Notes: generated from the letters alone by a model not told the origin. A DNA stretch of 53,123 nt from Candidatus Poribacteria bacterium (GCA_026710795.1 JAPOQK010000058.1:1-53123); one strand, 5' to 3'. Positions 42,352 to 53,085 are shown, numbered from the stretch's first letter. Numbers and translations are program-made.

Positions 42352-43641
42352 ATGACAACAGATTTATCACACCACATTCAATCTATTCGTTTAGTTGACA
42401 CCCACGAGCACATGCGTCGTGAAAATGATTGGGTAGATAATGGACCGGATATTCTCCAAGATCTATTCGGTAATTATGTACCCGCTGACCTTATAACTGC
42501 TGGTGCTTCATCAGAAGCTATGGGTAATCTAATGGACGCATCTAAAGACGTAAAACTACGTTTCGAAGGAATACAACAAGCATGGGAAGCTACTCAATTC
42601 ACCGGATATGGTGAAGCAGTCAGTCTCATTGCAAAACATATATATGGAATCGATGAACTTACTGTAGATGCCATAGTAAATGCACAAGATAAAATCAAAT
42701 CTATTCGTACTCCAGGAAAACGGTATCATATCTTACATGATCTTGCCAATCTGGATCATATCCAGACAGACGATTTCAGCTGGGAGTGTGCTCCAGACAC
42801 TTCAGGTCCAGATTTTTTCCTATACGACCTATCGTGGGCGAATTTCTGTAACGGCAATATTGATACAAAGGCAATCCACGCTGATACAGGAATAGAAGTT
42901 AATAACCTGTCAACCTTGAGGAGCGGAATTGAAGGGATATTTGCTAAACATGCACCAAATGCAATTGCCGTAAAATCTCAACATGCATATAACCGAACGC
43001 TAAAATGGATAGAGAGAAGCGACGATGAAGCATCAACCGCATTAAATGCAATACTCACAAAACCTTCTGAAGATATTGATGAAGCCACACGTCTTTGTAT
43101 TGGAGATTGGTGTTGGGCTCGTGGTGTTGAACTTACTATTGAACACAATCTCCCATTCAAAATCCACACCGGTTATTACGCTGGGAACAACAGAATGCCA
43201 GTTAACCGAATACCCGCAGGCAATATGTGTGCGCTGTTTTCACGTTATCTTGACGCGAAATTTGTCCTGATGCACATTGCATATCCATATAATGATGAAT
43301 TGGTAGCACTTGCTAAACATTATCAAAATATTTGGGTTGATTTCTGTTGGGCATGGAGTATTGACCCATATAGTTCTCGGGATTTCCTCCGCCGTTGTAT
43401 TCATGCTGTACCATCAAATAAGTTGTTTGCATTTGGTGGTGATACCGGTTGGCCCACAAGTGCAATGGCATATTCCATACAAGCACGAAACGAGATACAA
43501 CGCGCGCTTGATGCTGAAATAGCAGATGGATACCTTAATGAAAAACAAGCAATGACCTTAGCTACTCAGATAATGCATACAAATCAATATAATTGCTTTG
43601 ATATACTTGGCACTCGTGCCAACATAGCAAAAGCAGCATAA
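42352..43641 (+). CDS. Amidohydrolase-superfamily (amidohydrolase-2-like) protein
   Basis: A 429-residue metal-dependent hydrolase of the amidohydrolase_2 group. The N-terminal metal motif is LVDTHEHM (His18, Glu19, His20). Later conserved elements include FKIHTGYYAG, FVLMHIAYPYNDE and FAFGGDTGWP, whose Asp is in the position of the catalytic Asp. Relatives include decarboxylases, lactonases and uronate-isomerase-like enzymes. AAAGGAG precedes the ATG. It ends 9 bp from the convergent mtnA and is monocistronic, with its own strong promoter. Substrate unknown. Confidence 0.85.
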   Translation: MTTDLSHHIQSIRLVDTHEHMRRENDWVDNGPDILQDLFGNYVPADLITAGASSEAMGNLMDASKDVKLRFEGIQQAWEATQFTGYGEAVSLIAKHIYGIDELTVDAIVNAQDKIKSIRTPGKRYHILHDLANLDHIQTDDFSWECAPDTSGPDFFLYDLSWANFCNGNIDTKAIHADTGIEVNNLSTLRSGIEGIFAKHAPNAIAVKSQHAYNRTLKWIERSDDEASTALNAILTKPSEDIDEATRLCIGDWCWARGVELTIEHNLPFKIHTGYYAGNNRMPVNRIPAGNMCALFSRYLDAKFVLMHIAYPYNDELVALAKHYQNIWVDFCWAWSIDPYSSRDFLRRCIHAVPSNKLFAFGGDTGWPTSAMAYSIQARNEIQRALDAEIADGYLNEKQAMTLATQIMHTNQYNCFDILGTRANIAKAA

Positions 43642-43650
43642 TACTGATAC

Positions 43651-44691
43651 TTATTCTTCTTGTAATGCCCCAAGGCTGTCTGTAAAAGGTGGATGAGCAA
43701 CACCTTTTTCTGTGATTATCGCAGTGACAAAGGACGCGGGTGTGACATCAAACGCTGGACTATATACTTTTACACCTTTGGGTGCGGTTAATCTTCCGAA
43801 GCCTTCAGTTACTTCTTCTGCGGAACGTTGCTCAATAGGTATTTCTTCACCTGTCGATAATGCAAAATCTATTGTAGATGTAGGAGCTGCGACATAAAAT
43901 GGTATTTCGTGTACTTGTGCAAGGATAGCGACGTTATATGTTCCAATCTTATTCGCTGTGTCTCCGTTTGCCGCAATCCTATCTGCACCAACAATAACAC
44001 ACTGGATTTTACCCTCTTTCATGACTTGTGCTGCCATATTATCACAGATTAGCGTAACATCAATACCTGCTTGCATTAGTTCCCATGTAGTAAGACGTGC
44101 GCCTTGCAATAAAGGACGCGTCTCATCTGCATATACCTGTATCTGTTTTCCTGCTTCGTTTGCACTGAACATCACAGCTAATGCTGTTCCGTAATCAGAT
44201 GTAGCTAATCCACCGGCATTACAGTGAGTCAAAATCGTGTCGTTTTCATTGAGCAATGCCATACCGTGTTGACCGATGGCACGACACATCGCTTTATCCT
44301 CTTCAATGATATCTTGTGCTTCAGCAAGTAATGTCTCTTTTAGTTCCGGAATGGGTAAATGCTTGTTTTCCTCAGCGGTTCTCGTCATTCTATCAAGTGC
44401 CCAAAAGAGATTGACTGCTGTTGGTCGTGATGTAGCAAGGTAATCGGTTGCTGATTTTAGTTCAGCACCAAATGCTTCATACGTGTTTGCTGTAGAATTC
44501 CAAATACCAATTACTGCTCCTAATGCCCCTGCTATTCCAATCGCTGGCGCACCACGAACTCGTAAAGATTTGATTGCTTCCCAGATTGTCGGAAGGTCAT
44601 CACAATAAATCTGCTTAAATTCATTTGGTAAAAGTGTTTGATCAATTAGTTTTATCCTACCATCTTCCCACTCTATTGTTTCGATTGCCAT
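43651..44691 (-). CDS. mtnA: Methylthioribose-1-phosphate isomerase
   Basis: A 346-residue enzyme that converts 5-methylthioribose 1-phosphate to the ribulose phosphate in methionine salvage. The family signatures RVRGAPAIGIAGALG, LTHCNAGGLAT with the catalytic Cys157, and VGADRIAANGDTANKIGTY with the catalytic Asp237 are intact. Length and the start (AGGAGGAG upstream) are normal. It lies 37 bp after the stop of the acetolactate-synthase-like gene in the same direction, so cotranscription is possible, but the pathways differ. Other Mtn genes are not in the window. Confidence 0.95.
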   Translation of the reverse strand: MAIETIEWEDGRIKLIDQTLLPNEFKQIYCDDLPTIWEAIKSLRVRGAPAIGIAGALGAVIGIWNSTANTYEAFGAELKSATDYLATSRPTAVNLFWALDRMTRTAEENKHLPIPELKETLLAEAQDIIEEDKAMCRAIGQHGMALLNENDTILTHCNAGGLATSDYGTALAVMFSANEAGKQIQVYADETRPLLQGARLTTWELMQAGIDVTLICDNMAAQVMKEGKIQCVIVGADRIAANGDTANKIGTYNVAILAQVHEIPFYVAAPTSTIDFALSTGEEIPIEQRSAEEVTEGFGRLTAPKGVKVYSPAFDVTPASFVTAIITEKGVAHPPFTDSLGALQEE

Positions 44692-44728
44692 TTGGGTTAT
44701 AGTCTCCTCCTCTATTGTTTATTTCAGT

Positions 44729-46366
44729 TTAAATTGGACAAGTTAACTGTCCCAGTTCTTCGGTCAAACGTAAGTTCTCTGCATAATCAACTGGGCAATC
44801 AATTACTGAAGGCACATTTTGACTAAATGCATCATTAAGAATTGGCACCAGTTCATCACTCCCTTCAACACGATATCCCTTTGCGCCAAAAGCTTCTGCA
44901 TACTTGACAAAATCAGGATTCGTAAAATCAATATGTGCTGATCTTCCAAAATCGTTCATCTGCTTCCATTCAATAAGACCATAAGCATTATCATTGAAGA
45001 TAAGTGTAACAAACGGAACACCCGTACGAGTTGCTGTTTCAAGCTCCTGAGAGTTCATTAGAAAACCACCATCACCACACACAGCAAGACATTTCCGCTC
45101 AGGATATATCAACTTTGCAACATACGCTCCCGGTACTGCGATACCCATGGATGCGAAACCGTTTGATATTATACATGTATTCGGTTTATAGCATGGATAC
45201 ATTCGGGCAATCCACATTTTATGTGCTCCAACATCAGATATTAGTATATCATCCTCACCTAGAACTGAACGGACATCGCTCAAAATCTTTTGTGGTTTAA
45301 TTGGAAACTCTTTATCATCGCTATGCATAGAAAGTTGGTCAAGTATTATTTTTCGTAGTGTGTTTGTGGCATATTCAGCATCTTTGGGAAATATTTCTTG
45401 TGCCATTAAATGCCTAATACATTGTCTAATGTTACCAACCAATTCAACATTCGTAACATAAGATGCATCACTCTCACTCGCTTCAGTATCAATATGTATC
45501 AATTTTTTATCTCGATTCGGATTCCATAGACTGGGATGGTATTCAACAATATCATAGCCAATAGCAATTACAAGGTCTGCCCGGTCAAATCCACAGGATA
45601 CATAATCGTGTGCTTGAAGTCCAACACTAAGGAGTGATAAGCGATGTGTCCAAGGTATGCTTCCTTTACCCATAAATGTGTGTGCTACGGGGATATTCGT
45701 CATTTCAGCAAACTGTGTAAGGATTCGAGCTGCGTTTTGTCGAACAACTCCGTTTCCAGCAAGTATAATCGGCTGTTTAGCGTCGTTAATCAATTGTGCA
45801 GCGCGTTCCAAACAAGAAGCAACAGGTTCTGCCTCACTGTGAAAATCGTGCTGCATAGGTTCAGCATCTATCTGCATCTTAGCAACATCTTCTGGAAAAT
45901 CAATATGTGTTGCTCCCGGTTTTTCACCTGTTGCTATCTTGAAAGCTTTACTGATGGATTCTGGTATTATTTCGGGCAAATGCAATAACGTGTTCCATTT
46001 TGTCATCTGTTTGAAGACTGACACAACATCCATATATTGATGCGATTCTTTATGCATCCTGTCTAAACTTGCTTGTCCTGTAATAGCGACAAGCGGTGCT
46101 CTATCCATATTCGCATCCGCAACGCCTGTGACGAGATTCATCGCACCAGGACCGAGTGTAGCAAGACATACACCTGCTTTACCGGTCAAACGTCCATAGA
46201 CATCTGCCATGAAGGCTGCGCCACGTTCATCGCGTGTTTGTATAAATTGGATATTGGAATCCAACAACGCATCCATCAAATCAAGATTTTCTTCACCAGG
46301 TATCCCAAATATATATGCAACTTCCTCATTTTCCAAGCATTTTACAATCAGTTCTGATGCTTTCAT
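44729..46366 (-). CDS. Acetolactate synthase large subunit-like TPP enzyme
   Basis: A 545-residue thiamine-diphosphate enzyme. The catalytic Glu47 is in FIQTRDERGAAFMADVYGRLTG; ITGQASLDRMHKESHQYMD and AFKIATGEKPGATHIDFPEDV fit the acetolactate-synthase group near AlsS. The cofactor motif is CLAVCGDGGFLMNSQE with NDNAYGLIEWKQ. No signal for FAD use was identified by eye and no regulatory small subunit is adjacent, so a catabolic acetolactate synthase is more likely than IlvB. GGGGG lies before the ATG. Confidence 0.88.
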   Translation of the reverse strand: MKASELIVKCLENEEVAYIFGIPGEENLDLMDALLDSNIQFIQTRDERGAAFMADVYGRLTGKAGVCLATLGPGAMNLVTGVADANMDRAPLVAITGQASLDRMHKESHQYMDVVSVFKQMTKWNTLLHLPEIIPESISKAFKIATGEKPGATHIDFPEDVAKMQIDAEPMQHDFHSEAEPVASCLERAAQLINDAKQPIILAGNGVVRQNAARILTQFAEMTNIPVAHTFMGKGSIPWTHRLSLLSVGLQAHDYVSCGFDRADLVIAIGYDIVEYHPSLWNPNRDKKLIHIDTEASESDASYVTNVELVGNIRQCIRHLMAQEIFPKDAEYATNTLRKIILDQLSMHSDDKEFPIKPQKILSDVRSVLGEDDILISDVGAHKMWIARMYPCYKPNTCIISNGFASMGIAVPGAYVAKLIYPERKCLAVCGDGGFLMNSQELETATRTGVPFVTLIFNDNAYGLIEWKQMNDFGRSAHIDFTNPDFVKYAEAFGAKGYRVEGSDELVPILNDAFSQNVPSVIDCPVDYAENLRLTEELGQLTCPI

Positions 46367-46610
46367 TGTAATACCCCCAAGATTGATTAGATTATTCTAC
46401 ACCAAACCAACATAATTAACTATAACAGATTAAATCTCATATTTCAATTTGAATGGGAAAATAACAATGAAATGTGAATGTATTTTCAAGAAAACAGATA
46501 GAAGATGGAGAAAGTCTTAGGTGATACATAATAAGAAGTATGATATTATATCTGAAGAATTCAATATAGGGTTTCATCTAATTGAGAAAATATGAAAGGT
46601 TTTTCTCTTA

Positions 46611-49600
46611 ATGCAAAAGTCATTTATTTTCCTTACAATCATTACTGTCCTTATACTTATCAATTACATCCCAAATATTAAAGCATCAGATGTTTCATTA
46701 GAATCACATCAAAACAGTTCAGATATACTCTCCAATGGACTGACCACCATATCAAATAGGGAAATCATTATCCGTTTAAAATCTGAATCTATTCTTACAA
46801 ACTTTCAAAAATTATGTATTGAATTAGAAGTTGAATCGGTTTCACCTATATTCTCACCAGCAACACCTGCAGGACAACACCCACTGCTCAATCGTTATTA
46901 TCTTGTCCGTTTCCCTATTACGCCACAGTTGGATCATCTAAAACAAAGGTTGACACAACATACTATGATTGAAGCAACAGAAACGAATCGGTTAAATAGG
47001 TTCTGTGCTGATATAATTCCAACCGACCCAAGATATGATGAGCAATGGAATTTAATGTCAATGAATATGCCGAAAGCATGGAATATTGAACAAGGAAAAC
47101 CTACAGTCGTAGTTGCTGTTGTTGATAGCGGAATCATGCTGGAACATCCAGAGTTGCGTAATCAACTATGGCAGAATTCAGGTGAGATTGTAGATAACGG
47201 TATTGATGATGACAATAATGGATACATAGATGATGTACACGGATGGGATTTTACCGATGCACCTACTTTTCAGGGAATTGGAGATTGGAAGGACCGCGAT
47301 AACTTGCCAGAAGATGAAACCGGACACGGCACACAAGTTTCAGGTATTATAGCAGCAGAAGGAAATAATAACATCGGTATTTCAGGGATAGTCTGGCACA
47401 GCAAAATAATGACATTAAGAACAGGTTTCCGAATTGGTGGTGGTGCGTTTCTACAAAATGATGATATAGCAGCAGCAATTGTGTATGCTGCTGATAACGG
47501 GGCAAATGTTATCAATATGAGTCTTGGGGACACAGTAAATGCATTTCTTATTAATGATGCAGTAGAATATGCATACAGACGAGGATGTGTGCTGGTTGCT
47601 GCATCTGGAAATTCATCAGAACCGGGATCGTATTATCCAGCAGCACTTGAGAATGTCCTATCTGTGGCAGCAATTGATAGTGACAATCAATTGGGTAGTT
47701 CTAACTTTGGTGCATCAATTGATGTTGCTGCACCTGGTGAAGATATATTGACCACCGATTTATACACTGAACTTTCAGATATAACACAAGGTTACGGATA
47801 CAAATCAGGCACATCAATGGCAGCAGCACATATTTCTGGAGTTGCTGCCTTATTAATTTCAGCAAATCCATCGTGCAACAACGCTCAAGTTTATCAATGG
47901 ATAACGGATTCTGCCCGACAACTTTCAATTACAAATCTTGTCGGTGCAGGTCTTGTAGATGCCAACGCTGCATTAAATTCGCATAAGGGTCTCATCGCAG
48001 AAATTTCTACACGAAATTCTCCCCAAATAGAAAACTCAGAGCAAAACAACATAGTAAATATATTCGGCAGTGCTGGTGGCACAAATTTTCTGCAATATTG
48101 GCTCGAATACGGAATAACTGAAACACCCGAACTCTGGTTTCCTATTGGAAATCCTCAGTCCAAACCTAAGAACAATAGTTCTTTACATCAATGGGACACA
48201 TCTGCACTAAATGAAGGTATCTACACATTACGTCTTAGCGTACAATCAAGAAACGATAATATAATTAGAGATAAAACAGTCGTAGAAATTCGTAATTCAT
48301 ATCCACAAATATCTAAACATGATGCATCTCAATGGCTCTCAGGTAACCAATATGATTCTACAATTATCTGGCAAACAGATGTGCTAACAATCGGAAGCGT
48401 AGAACTATTTCGTAATACAGATAAACAAACACCAGTACGTATCGGATTTTCAGAATCTGTACACAGACAACATGTCATCAATCTATCTGAAATGGATTTG
48501 CCAACAGGTGAATACTTGTACCGTTTGAAAGCACAAAATCGTGGAGGAATGATAAGAATAGATGATAACAACGGTAATTTATACCCGATTTCTGTTATCC
48601 ATGAACAAATACAGCCCTCTCATCTCATAGAAAAAACATCTATACAACATGGTCTACACGCAATTGTACCCCCTTACAATCTCAACGGAAATGGCAGAAT
48701 AGAAATAACTGGTGTTGAAACAGGAACTTCGTTTGCACACATTTATGAAACAGAGACCTTAGGTGTTCTAAATAGAACTTCTACAATTGATGAATCAATA
48801 TACCGTATTTGGTCATCAGCAGATACAGACGAGGATGGATTGGTAGAATTATTATGCAACAAGGGAAAAACTACATTTTTGCTTGAACAAACAGCACCAG
48901 ATAAACCACCTTCAGAAAATATATGGAACGAAGAAGGTATATGGGGTGGGACAATTGTAGATATGGACTTAGACGGTAAACCGGAGATATATTCACGACA
49001 TGACGACACGAATTCTATACATGTGTTCGAATCTATTGGAGATAACATTTATGACCTCATCGTATCTCTACAGAATCCTACACAAGGTTCAAACAATTTA
49101 CCTGCCAGATTTGCAACAGGAGATTTTGATTCCGATGGGAAAATGGAACTATTAACAGGGGATAGTGATGGAGAACTATTCATCTATGAAAACTTTGGAA
49201 ATGGCAATTATCAAAATACATGGTTCGACACACTTATTGATGGTATACCGCAACTATTTGCAGCAGGAGATTTGGATGGAGATTCGTCACCTGAATTTGT
49301 TGTTGGATCAAAGGTATGGACAACTGAATTAGATCTTCCTCGGCAGCATTGGATGATTACAATTTATACCTCAACTGGAAACGACTCATATCGTGCTGTG
49401 TGGCACCAACGTATACGCGAATTACATGACGGTGAAGGTGGAATTACGATTGCTGATGCGGACAACGACAGTAGAAACGAATTATGTATAGTAGTCCCTC
49501 CTAACTTCTACCTTCTACAATATGATGGATCAACATATAGACCAATCTGGCATCATCCCGCTACAAGCACTTTTAATCCGATTGTTGCTGATATTGACTA

Positions 49601-50546
49601 CGATGGTAATAATGAGTTGATGTTCAACAACGACAATCAATTTACAGTTTTTAATAATCCCAATATCAATGGAATTCAGAATAAGTTAATACCACCATGG
49701 GGACTTACTGCTAAACCTGTAGATGAAACTTCAATATCTATTAGTTGGCAATCTGACCAGCAATCTCAGGTTTTCACAATTCTACGGGGTAAGACAAAGA
49801 CATCAATGACACCAATCAAGCACGGAATTAAGGAAAAACAATATACTGATAGAGATCTTATATCAGGACAAACCTATTGGTACACAATTGCAACACAAAC
49901 ATCAGACGGTAATATCTCGCTTCCCTCAAAACCTGTATCCGTTTTACCTACATCTCCACCACAACTGATTTCCGCAGTTCATTCCCCATTGAATCAGATC
50001 CTTATTAGGTTTAACAAACCCATGAATATAGAAGCAGCGAATGCATCACGATATCTGCTGCATAAATTCACTAAATTAAATGGATCTGATGAACAAGACA
50101 AAGAATATTATATGCCACAATCTGCAATTCATGATCAATCAGGAAAAAGAGTCGTTATAACATTTGCATCGGATATACTAACATCAGAATATCAATATAA
50201 AATTGAAGCGATCCAATTGTCAGACCTATATGGTGCGGAACTAACTGAAGAAAGTAGAATTGCATCCGTAGAATATCAATCCCAATCTCATAATGAAATA
50301 GTTGTTTATCCAAATCCATCACGTGGGAATATAGTGACATTTGATAGATTGACTGCAGATAGCAAAATAGATATATATGATGTTACAGGCAACCGAATTA
50401 CATCCTTGTCCCCGACAGATCAAGACACAACAGTCAACAGATGTAAGTCAATATGGACATTAAACGGTGTGAGTTGTGGAGTTTATATCTACGTAATTGA
50501 AAATGAAAATGGTAGAAATATAGGGAAAATATCTATTATACGTTGA
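46611..50546 (+). CDS. Secreted subtilisin-family (S8) protease with repeat and sorting-like domains
   Basis: A 1311-residue exported serine protease. The signal peptide is at 1-25 (cleavage near IKA-SD). Residues 48-130 look like an inhibitor-type prodomain. The triad is Asp172 (VVAVVDSGI), His239 (DETGHGTQVSG) and Ser402 (SGTSMAAAH), with the oxyanion Asn334 (ASGN). Calcium-binding-like DGIDDDNNGYIDD occurs at 196-208. The middle region has FG-GAP/VCBS-type repeats (TGDFDSDGKMELLTGDSDG, AADIDYDGNNE), then a fibronectin-III-like segment (about 1025-1110). The last 80 residues, VVYPNPSRGNIVTF to the end, resemble FlgD-like or type-IX sorting tails. An extracellular degradative role is inferred. 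Confidence 0.9.
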   Translation: MQKSFIFLTIITVLILINYIPNIKASDVSLESHQNSSDILSNGLTTISNREIIIRLKSESILTNFQKLCIELEVESVSPIFSPATPAGQHPLLNRYYLVRFPITPQLDHLKQRLTQHTMIEATETNRLNRFCADIIPTDPRYDEQWNLMSMNMPKAWNIEQGKPTVVVAVVDSGIMLEHPELRNQLWQNSGEIVDNGIDDDNNGYIDDVHGWDFTDAPTFQGIGDWKDRDNLPEDETGHGTQVSGIIAAEGNNNIGISGIVWHSKIMTLRTGFRIGGGAFLQNDDIAAAIVYAADNGANVINMSLGDTVNAFLINDAVEYAYRRGCVLVAASGNSSEPGSYYPAALENVLSVAAIDSDNQLGSSNFGASIDVAAPGEDILTTDLYTELSDITQGYGYKSGTSMAAAHISGVAALLISANPSCNNAQVYQWITDSARQLSITNLVGAGLVDANAALNSHKGLIAEISTRNSPQIENSEQNNIVNIFGSAGGTNFLQYWLEYGITETPELWFPIGNPQSKPKNNSSLHQWDTSALNEGIYTLRLSVQSRNDNIIRDKTVVEIRNSYPQISKHDASQWLSGNQYDSTIIWQTDVLTIGSVELFRNTDKQTPVRIGFSESVHRQHVINLSEMDLPTGEYLYRLKAQNRGGMIRIDDNNGNLYPISVIHEQIQPSHLIEKTSIQHGLHAIVPPYNLNGNGRIEITGVETGTSFAHIYETETLGVLNRTSTIDESIYRIWSSADTDEDGLVELLCNKGKTTFLLEQTAPDKPPSENIWNEEGIWGGTIVDMDLDGKPEIYSRHDDTNSIHVFESIGDNIYDLIVSLQNPTQGSNNLPARFATGDFDSDGKMELLTGDSDGELFIYENFGNGNYQNTWFDTLIDGIPQLFAAGDLDGDSSPEFVVGSKVWTTELDLPRQHWMITIYTSTGNDSYRAVWHQRIRELHDGEGGITIADADNDSRNELCIVVPPNFYLLQYDGSTYRPIWHHPATSTFNPIVADIDYDGNNELMFNNDNQFTVFNNPNINGIQNKLIPPWGLTAKPVDETSISISWQSDQQSQVFTILRGKTKTSMTPIKHGIKEKQYTDRDLISGQTYWYTIATQTSDGNISLPSKPVSVLPTSPPQLISAVHSPLNQILIRFNKPMNIEAANASRYLLHKFTKLNGSDEQDKEYYMPQSAIHDQSGKRVVITFASDILTSEYQYKIEAIQLSDLYGAELTEESRIASVEYQSQSHNEIVVYPNPSRGNIVTFDRLTADSKIDIYDVTGNRITSLSPTDQDTTVNRCKSIWTLNGVSCGVYIYVIENENGRNIGKISIIR

Positions 50547-50574
50547 TCCATCTGATATGATAACGAGATATCTA

Positions 50575-52473
50575 TTATTTTCTTTCTATTCCACGCATTC
50601 GAAGAAGAGATGTATTGAAACGAGGAATCTTCTGTGCATCTGTCTCGTAGATATAAGATAGGACATTTAGCATTGCAGAACGCGATTTGGATGTTGGATG
50701 CATCTTGTTCAATAAGTCGTTTTGAAGCGAGACAATTCCATTTTTAGTTTTCTGGTTCCTATCTGCAATCTCTGATATGTGGTAATGTGCAGGAATATAG
50801 TCTCTCTGTAATCTAATAGCATGTTCTAAAGATTGAATCGCTCTATTGATTCTTCCACTCTTTCCAAGTATCCACCCTAAAGTATTGTGGTAAAATGGAA
50901 CATCAGGATTTCGTCGTACAGCAGAATATGCAAGTCCTTCTGTAAGCAGGTGTTTTTGTTCATAGCCATCTGAATAGAGTTGGGCAAGTTTACTGTAAGC
51001 ATCCGGTTCATTAGGTACTAAACTGATTGCAGTTTCATACGCATTCCGAGCTTGATTCAATTGACCAAGACGTGCATAGGCTGTTCCCAACATAATATAT
51101 GTCATATAGTCAGTCGATTCCTGCATACTGTCATTCAAACCGTCGACTGAATACGATGCTTCTGCAACAAAAGGTTCAACAGTCTCATTTTTGCGAGTAC
51201 GAAAATAATACTCATAGGCTTCCACAGCAAGGGCATATTGGTTTTCATTAAAATAAGCAAAACCCAAATTCCAATATAGATCATATAATTCAGGATCAAT
51301 CACATCAATACCACGTATAAATTCCAGTGTATCAATTGCACTACGATAATCACGTTCTTGTATAAAAAATTTACCTGCAGAAAGGTATTTTTCTGGATTT
51401 TCCATGTAGGTAATTTCTTCATTGAGCACATACGGAGAACGAGGTTGACGCTGCACCTGTGAATATACCAAAGTAAACGTTGCACCCATTAGTAAACAAA
51501 AAAGGATGAAATATATACGCGTACGAGAGACCCATTGCTTTGATAAATAGGCAGTAGGTCGCAATACCAAGGCAAATGCGCTTGGTTTATACGTAGTATC
51601 TTCCTGACTATATAGAACAACGGATGTATTTGGAACAAGGACTGGTAAAATTGGTGATGACCCAATTGTCTTTGATGTTCTAACTGTATTGTCTGTTTTA
51701 GGTTCTTCATCAGTTTCAGCACTACTGGTTTTTTCATCAGATTCTACTACCTTTACAGAAAGTTCATCATTTTCTGTTTCCTCTGACTGTATACCTTCAG
51801 ACGCATCAATATCTATTATCTCTACATCTATTGGTTCACTATCTGTGTTTTCGTCCACAATAATAGGTGATACATTATCATCCTTTAAACTATCATCAGT
51901 TTCTGTTGAGAGGTTCTCAGTATAAACTTCTTCTTCTTCAACACCACTTTTGTCAACAGAATCCTGATTCAACTCTAACTGTTCATTGTCCGTGTGTGGT
52001 ATTTCATGAAAATCAGTTGTATCAATTGGTTCATCCAATTCATCAGTTGACCTGTCGGACAATTCAACAGTTTCTGTGTCCTGTAATCTATCAGTAATTT
52101 GGTCAATACTTTTTTGTATTTCGCGCCGTGTCAACGGGGATATTGTATAGCTAAATATATCTTTAAGATCTGTGAGTGCTTCTGCAGTTCCAATTATTCC
52201 AAGCACTTCAATTAGAGTCCAGAGTGTAAGATCGTTGTCCTCTGCCTTTATTGCATTCAGTAATGCAGGTGTAATATCTGGAGTATTATATTGTTTTAGC
52301 GCATTTGCTGCTTCACGTCTTACTCCCGGAGCACTGTCAAGCAATGCTTCGGTGAGTAAAGGAAGGGCTTGTTCATCACCAGTAGCAGCGATTTCTAATA
52401 CTGCAGCACGACGTGTCGCTACAGGTTGTGTAGTATCCGTTAGATTTTGGGAAAGTTTATGAATTGATGACAT
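50575..52473 (-). CDS. HEAT-repeat / single-TM / TPR membrane protein
   Basis: A 632-residue scaffold-type protein. Residues 15-130 form about three HEAT repeats (EALLDSAPGVRREAANAL). Residues 133-265 are a highly acidic, Ser/Thr-rich linker without predicted structure. One membrane helix lies at about 319-337 (RIYFILFCLLMGATFTLVY). Residues 365-600 are TPRs (YMTYIMLGTAYARLGQLNQA, AIQSLEHAIRLQRDYIPAHY). With no signal peptide the HEAT part should be cytoplasmic and the TPR part outside the membrane. No enzymatic motif is present. It may bridge cytoplasmic and envelope complexes. Confidence 0.85.
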   Translation of the reverse strand: MSSIHKLSQNLTDTTQPVATRRAAVLEIAATGDEQALPLLTEALLDSAPGVRREAANALKQYNTPDITPALLNAIKAEDNDLTLWTLIEVLGIIGTAEALTDLKDIFSYTISPLTRREIQKSIDQITDRLQDTETVELSDRSTDELDEPIDTTDFHEIPHTDNEQLELNQDSVDKSGVEEEEVYTENLSTETDDSLKDDNVSPIIVDENTDSEPIDVEIIDIDASEGIQSEETENDELSVKVVESDEKTSSAETDEEPKTDNTVRTSKTIGSSPILPVLVPNTSVVLYSQEDTTYKPSAFALVLRPTAYLSKQWVSRTRIYFILFCLLMGATFTLVYSQVQRQPRSPYVLNEEITYMENPEKYLSAGKFFIQERDYRSAIDTLEFIRGIDVIDPELYDLYWNLGFAYFNENQYALAVEAYEYYFRTRKNETVEPFVAEASYSVDGLNDSMQESTDYMTYIMLGTAYARLGQLNQARNAYETAISLVPNEPDAYSKLAQLYSDGYEQKHLLTEGLAYSAVRRNPDVPFYHNTLGWILGKSGRINRAIQSLEHAIRLQRDYIPAHYHISEIADRNQKTKNGIVSLQNDLLNKMHPTSKSRSAMLNVLSYIYETDAQKIPRFNTSLLRMRGIERK

Positions 52474-52649
52474 TATACACCTATGGAAAATCAGTGAATT
52501 ACTACCGACAGATTCTTAGCAATACTAAGCGCAATACGTAAATACGTATGTATGATAAAACGTTAACACTTATTGAAAGGATACACATTTACCAAACCGC
52601 TAACATAGGTGTCAACTTAAGGGAATGAATCCATTTATTATAGGGTTCT

Positions 52650-53085
52650 TTTATAGGAGCGACCCACCAAATGGCAAACGCGCATTTGGCGTTGATTTCT
52701 TGATTTGTAAATCCTGGTTCAGACAATCCCCTCTTCCTTCAGTGTCCTTCTGTGTTCTCTGCGCTTTCTGTGATTCTGACAATCCCCAAATAACCAAAAA
52801 ACCGAAACATACATGAAACATACATGAAACATATTGTTCCGACCCCCACCTTCCCCTTCCAACCTCCCAAATCCCATGTTATACTACTATCACTATGAAA
52901 AATACAACCACATACAAACCCAACATAACCGCATTCGTAGGTTGGAGCGAGCAAAGCGACCTCCGACATCTTACATTCTGTAGAGGCAACCTCCGACAAA
53001 TAGCCAAAAACAAAAGATACAGTTTTTCAAGTTTTTTTTTACACAGTAAACCGGTGAAAACAACCCATAAACCCAGGCAGGAACT
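52650..53085. repeat. Right copy of the long diverged interspersed repeat
   Basis: Inverted relative of 55-600, with the same internal TTTCATGTATG tandem, TCGGAG palindrome and GAACCAGGATTTAC landmark, and the hairpin CCAAATG-GCAAACGCG-CATTTGG at 52668-52690. The window ends inside or just past it. Between 52474 and 52650 nothing is recognised. Confidence 0.75.

Noticed and set aside
31772..46366. The two acetolactate-synthase-like genes as an ilvBN-type biosynthetic pair.
   Set aside because: They are 11 kb apart, belong to different subgroups and have no small subunit nearby.
171..52970. Recurring palindromes as a possible CRISPR array.
   Set aside because: Copies are dispersed over the window in both orientations, vary in sequence and lack regular spacers.
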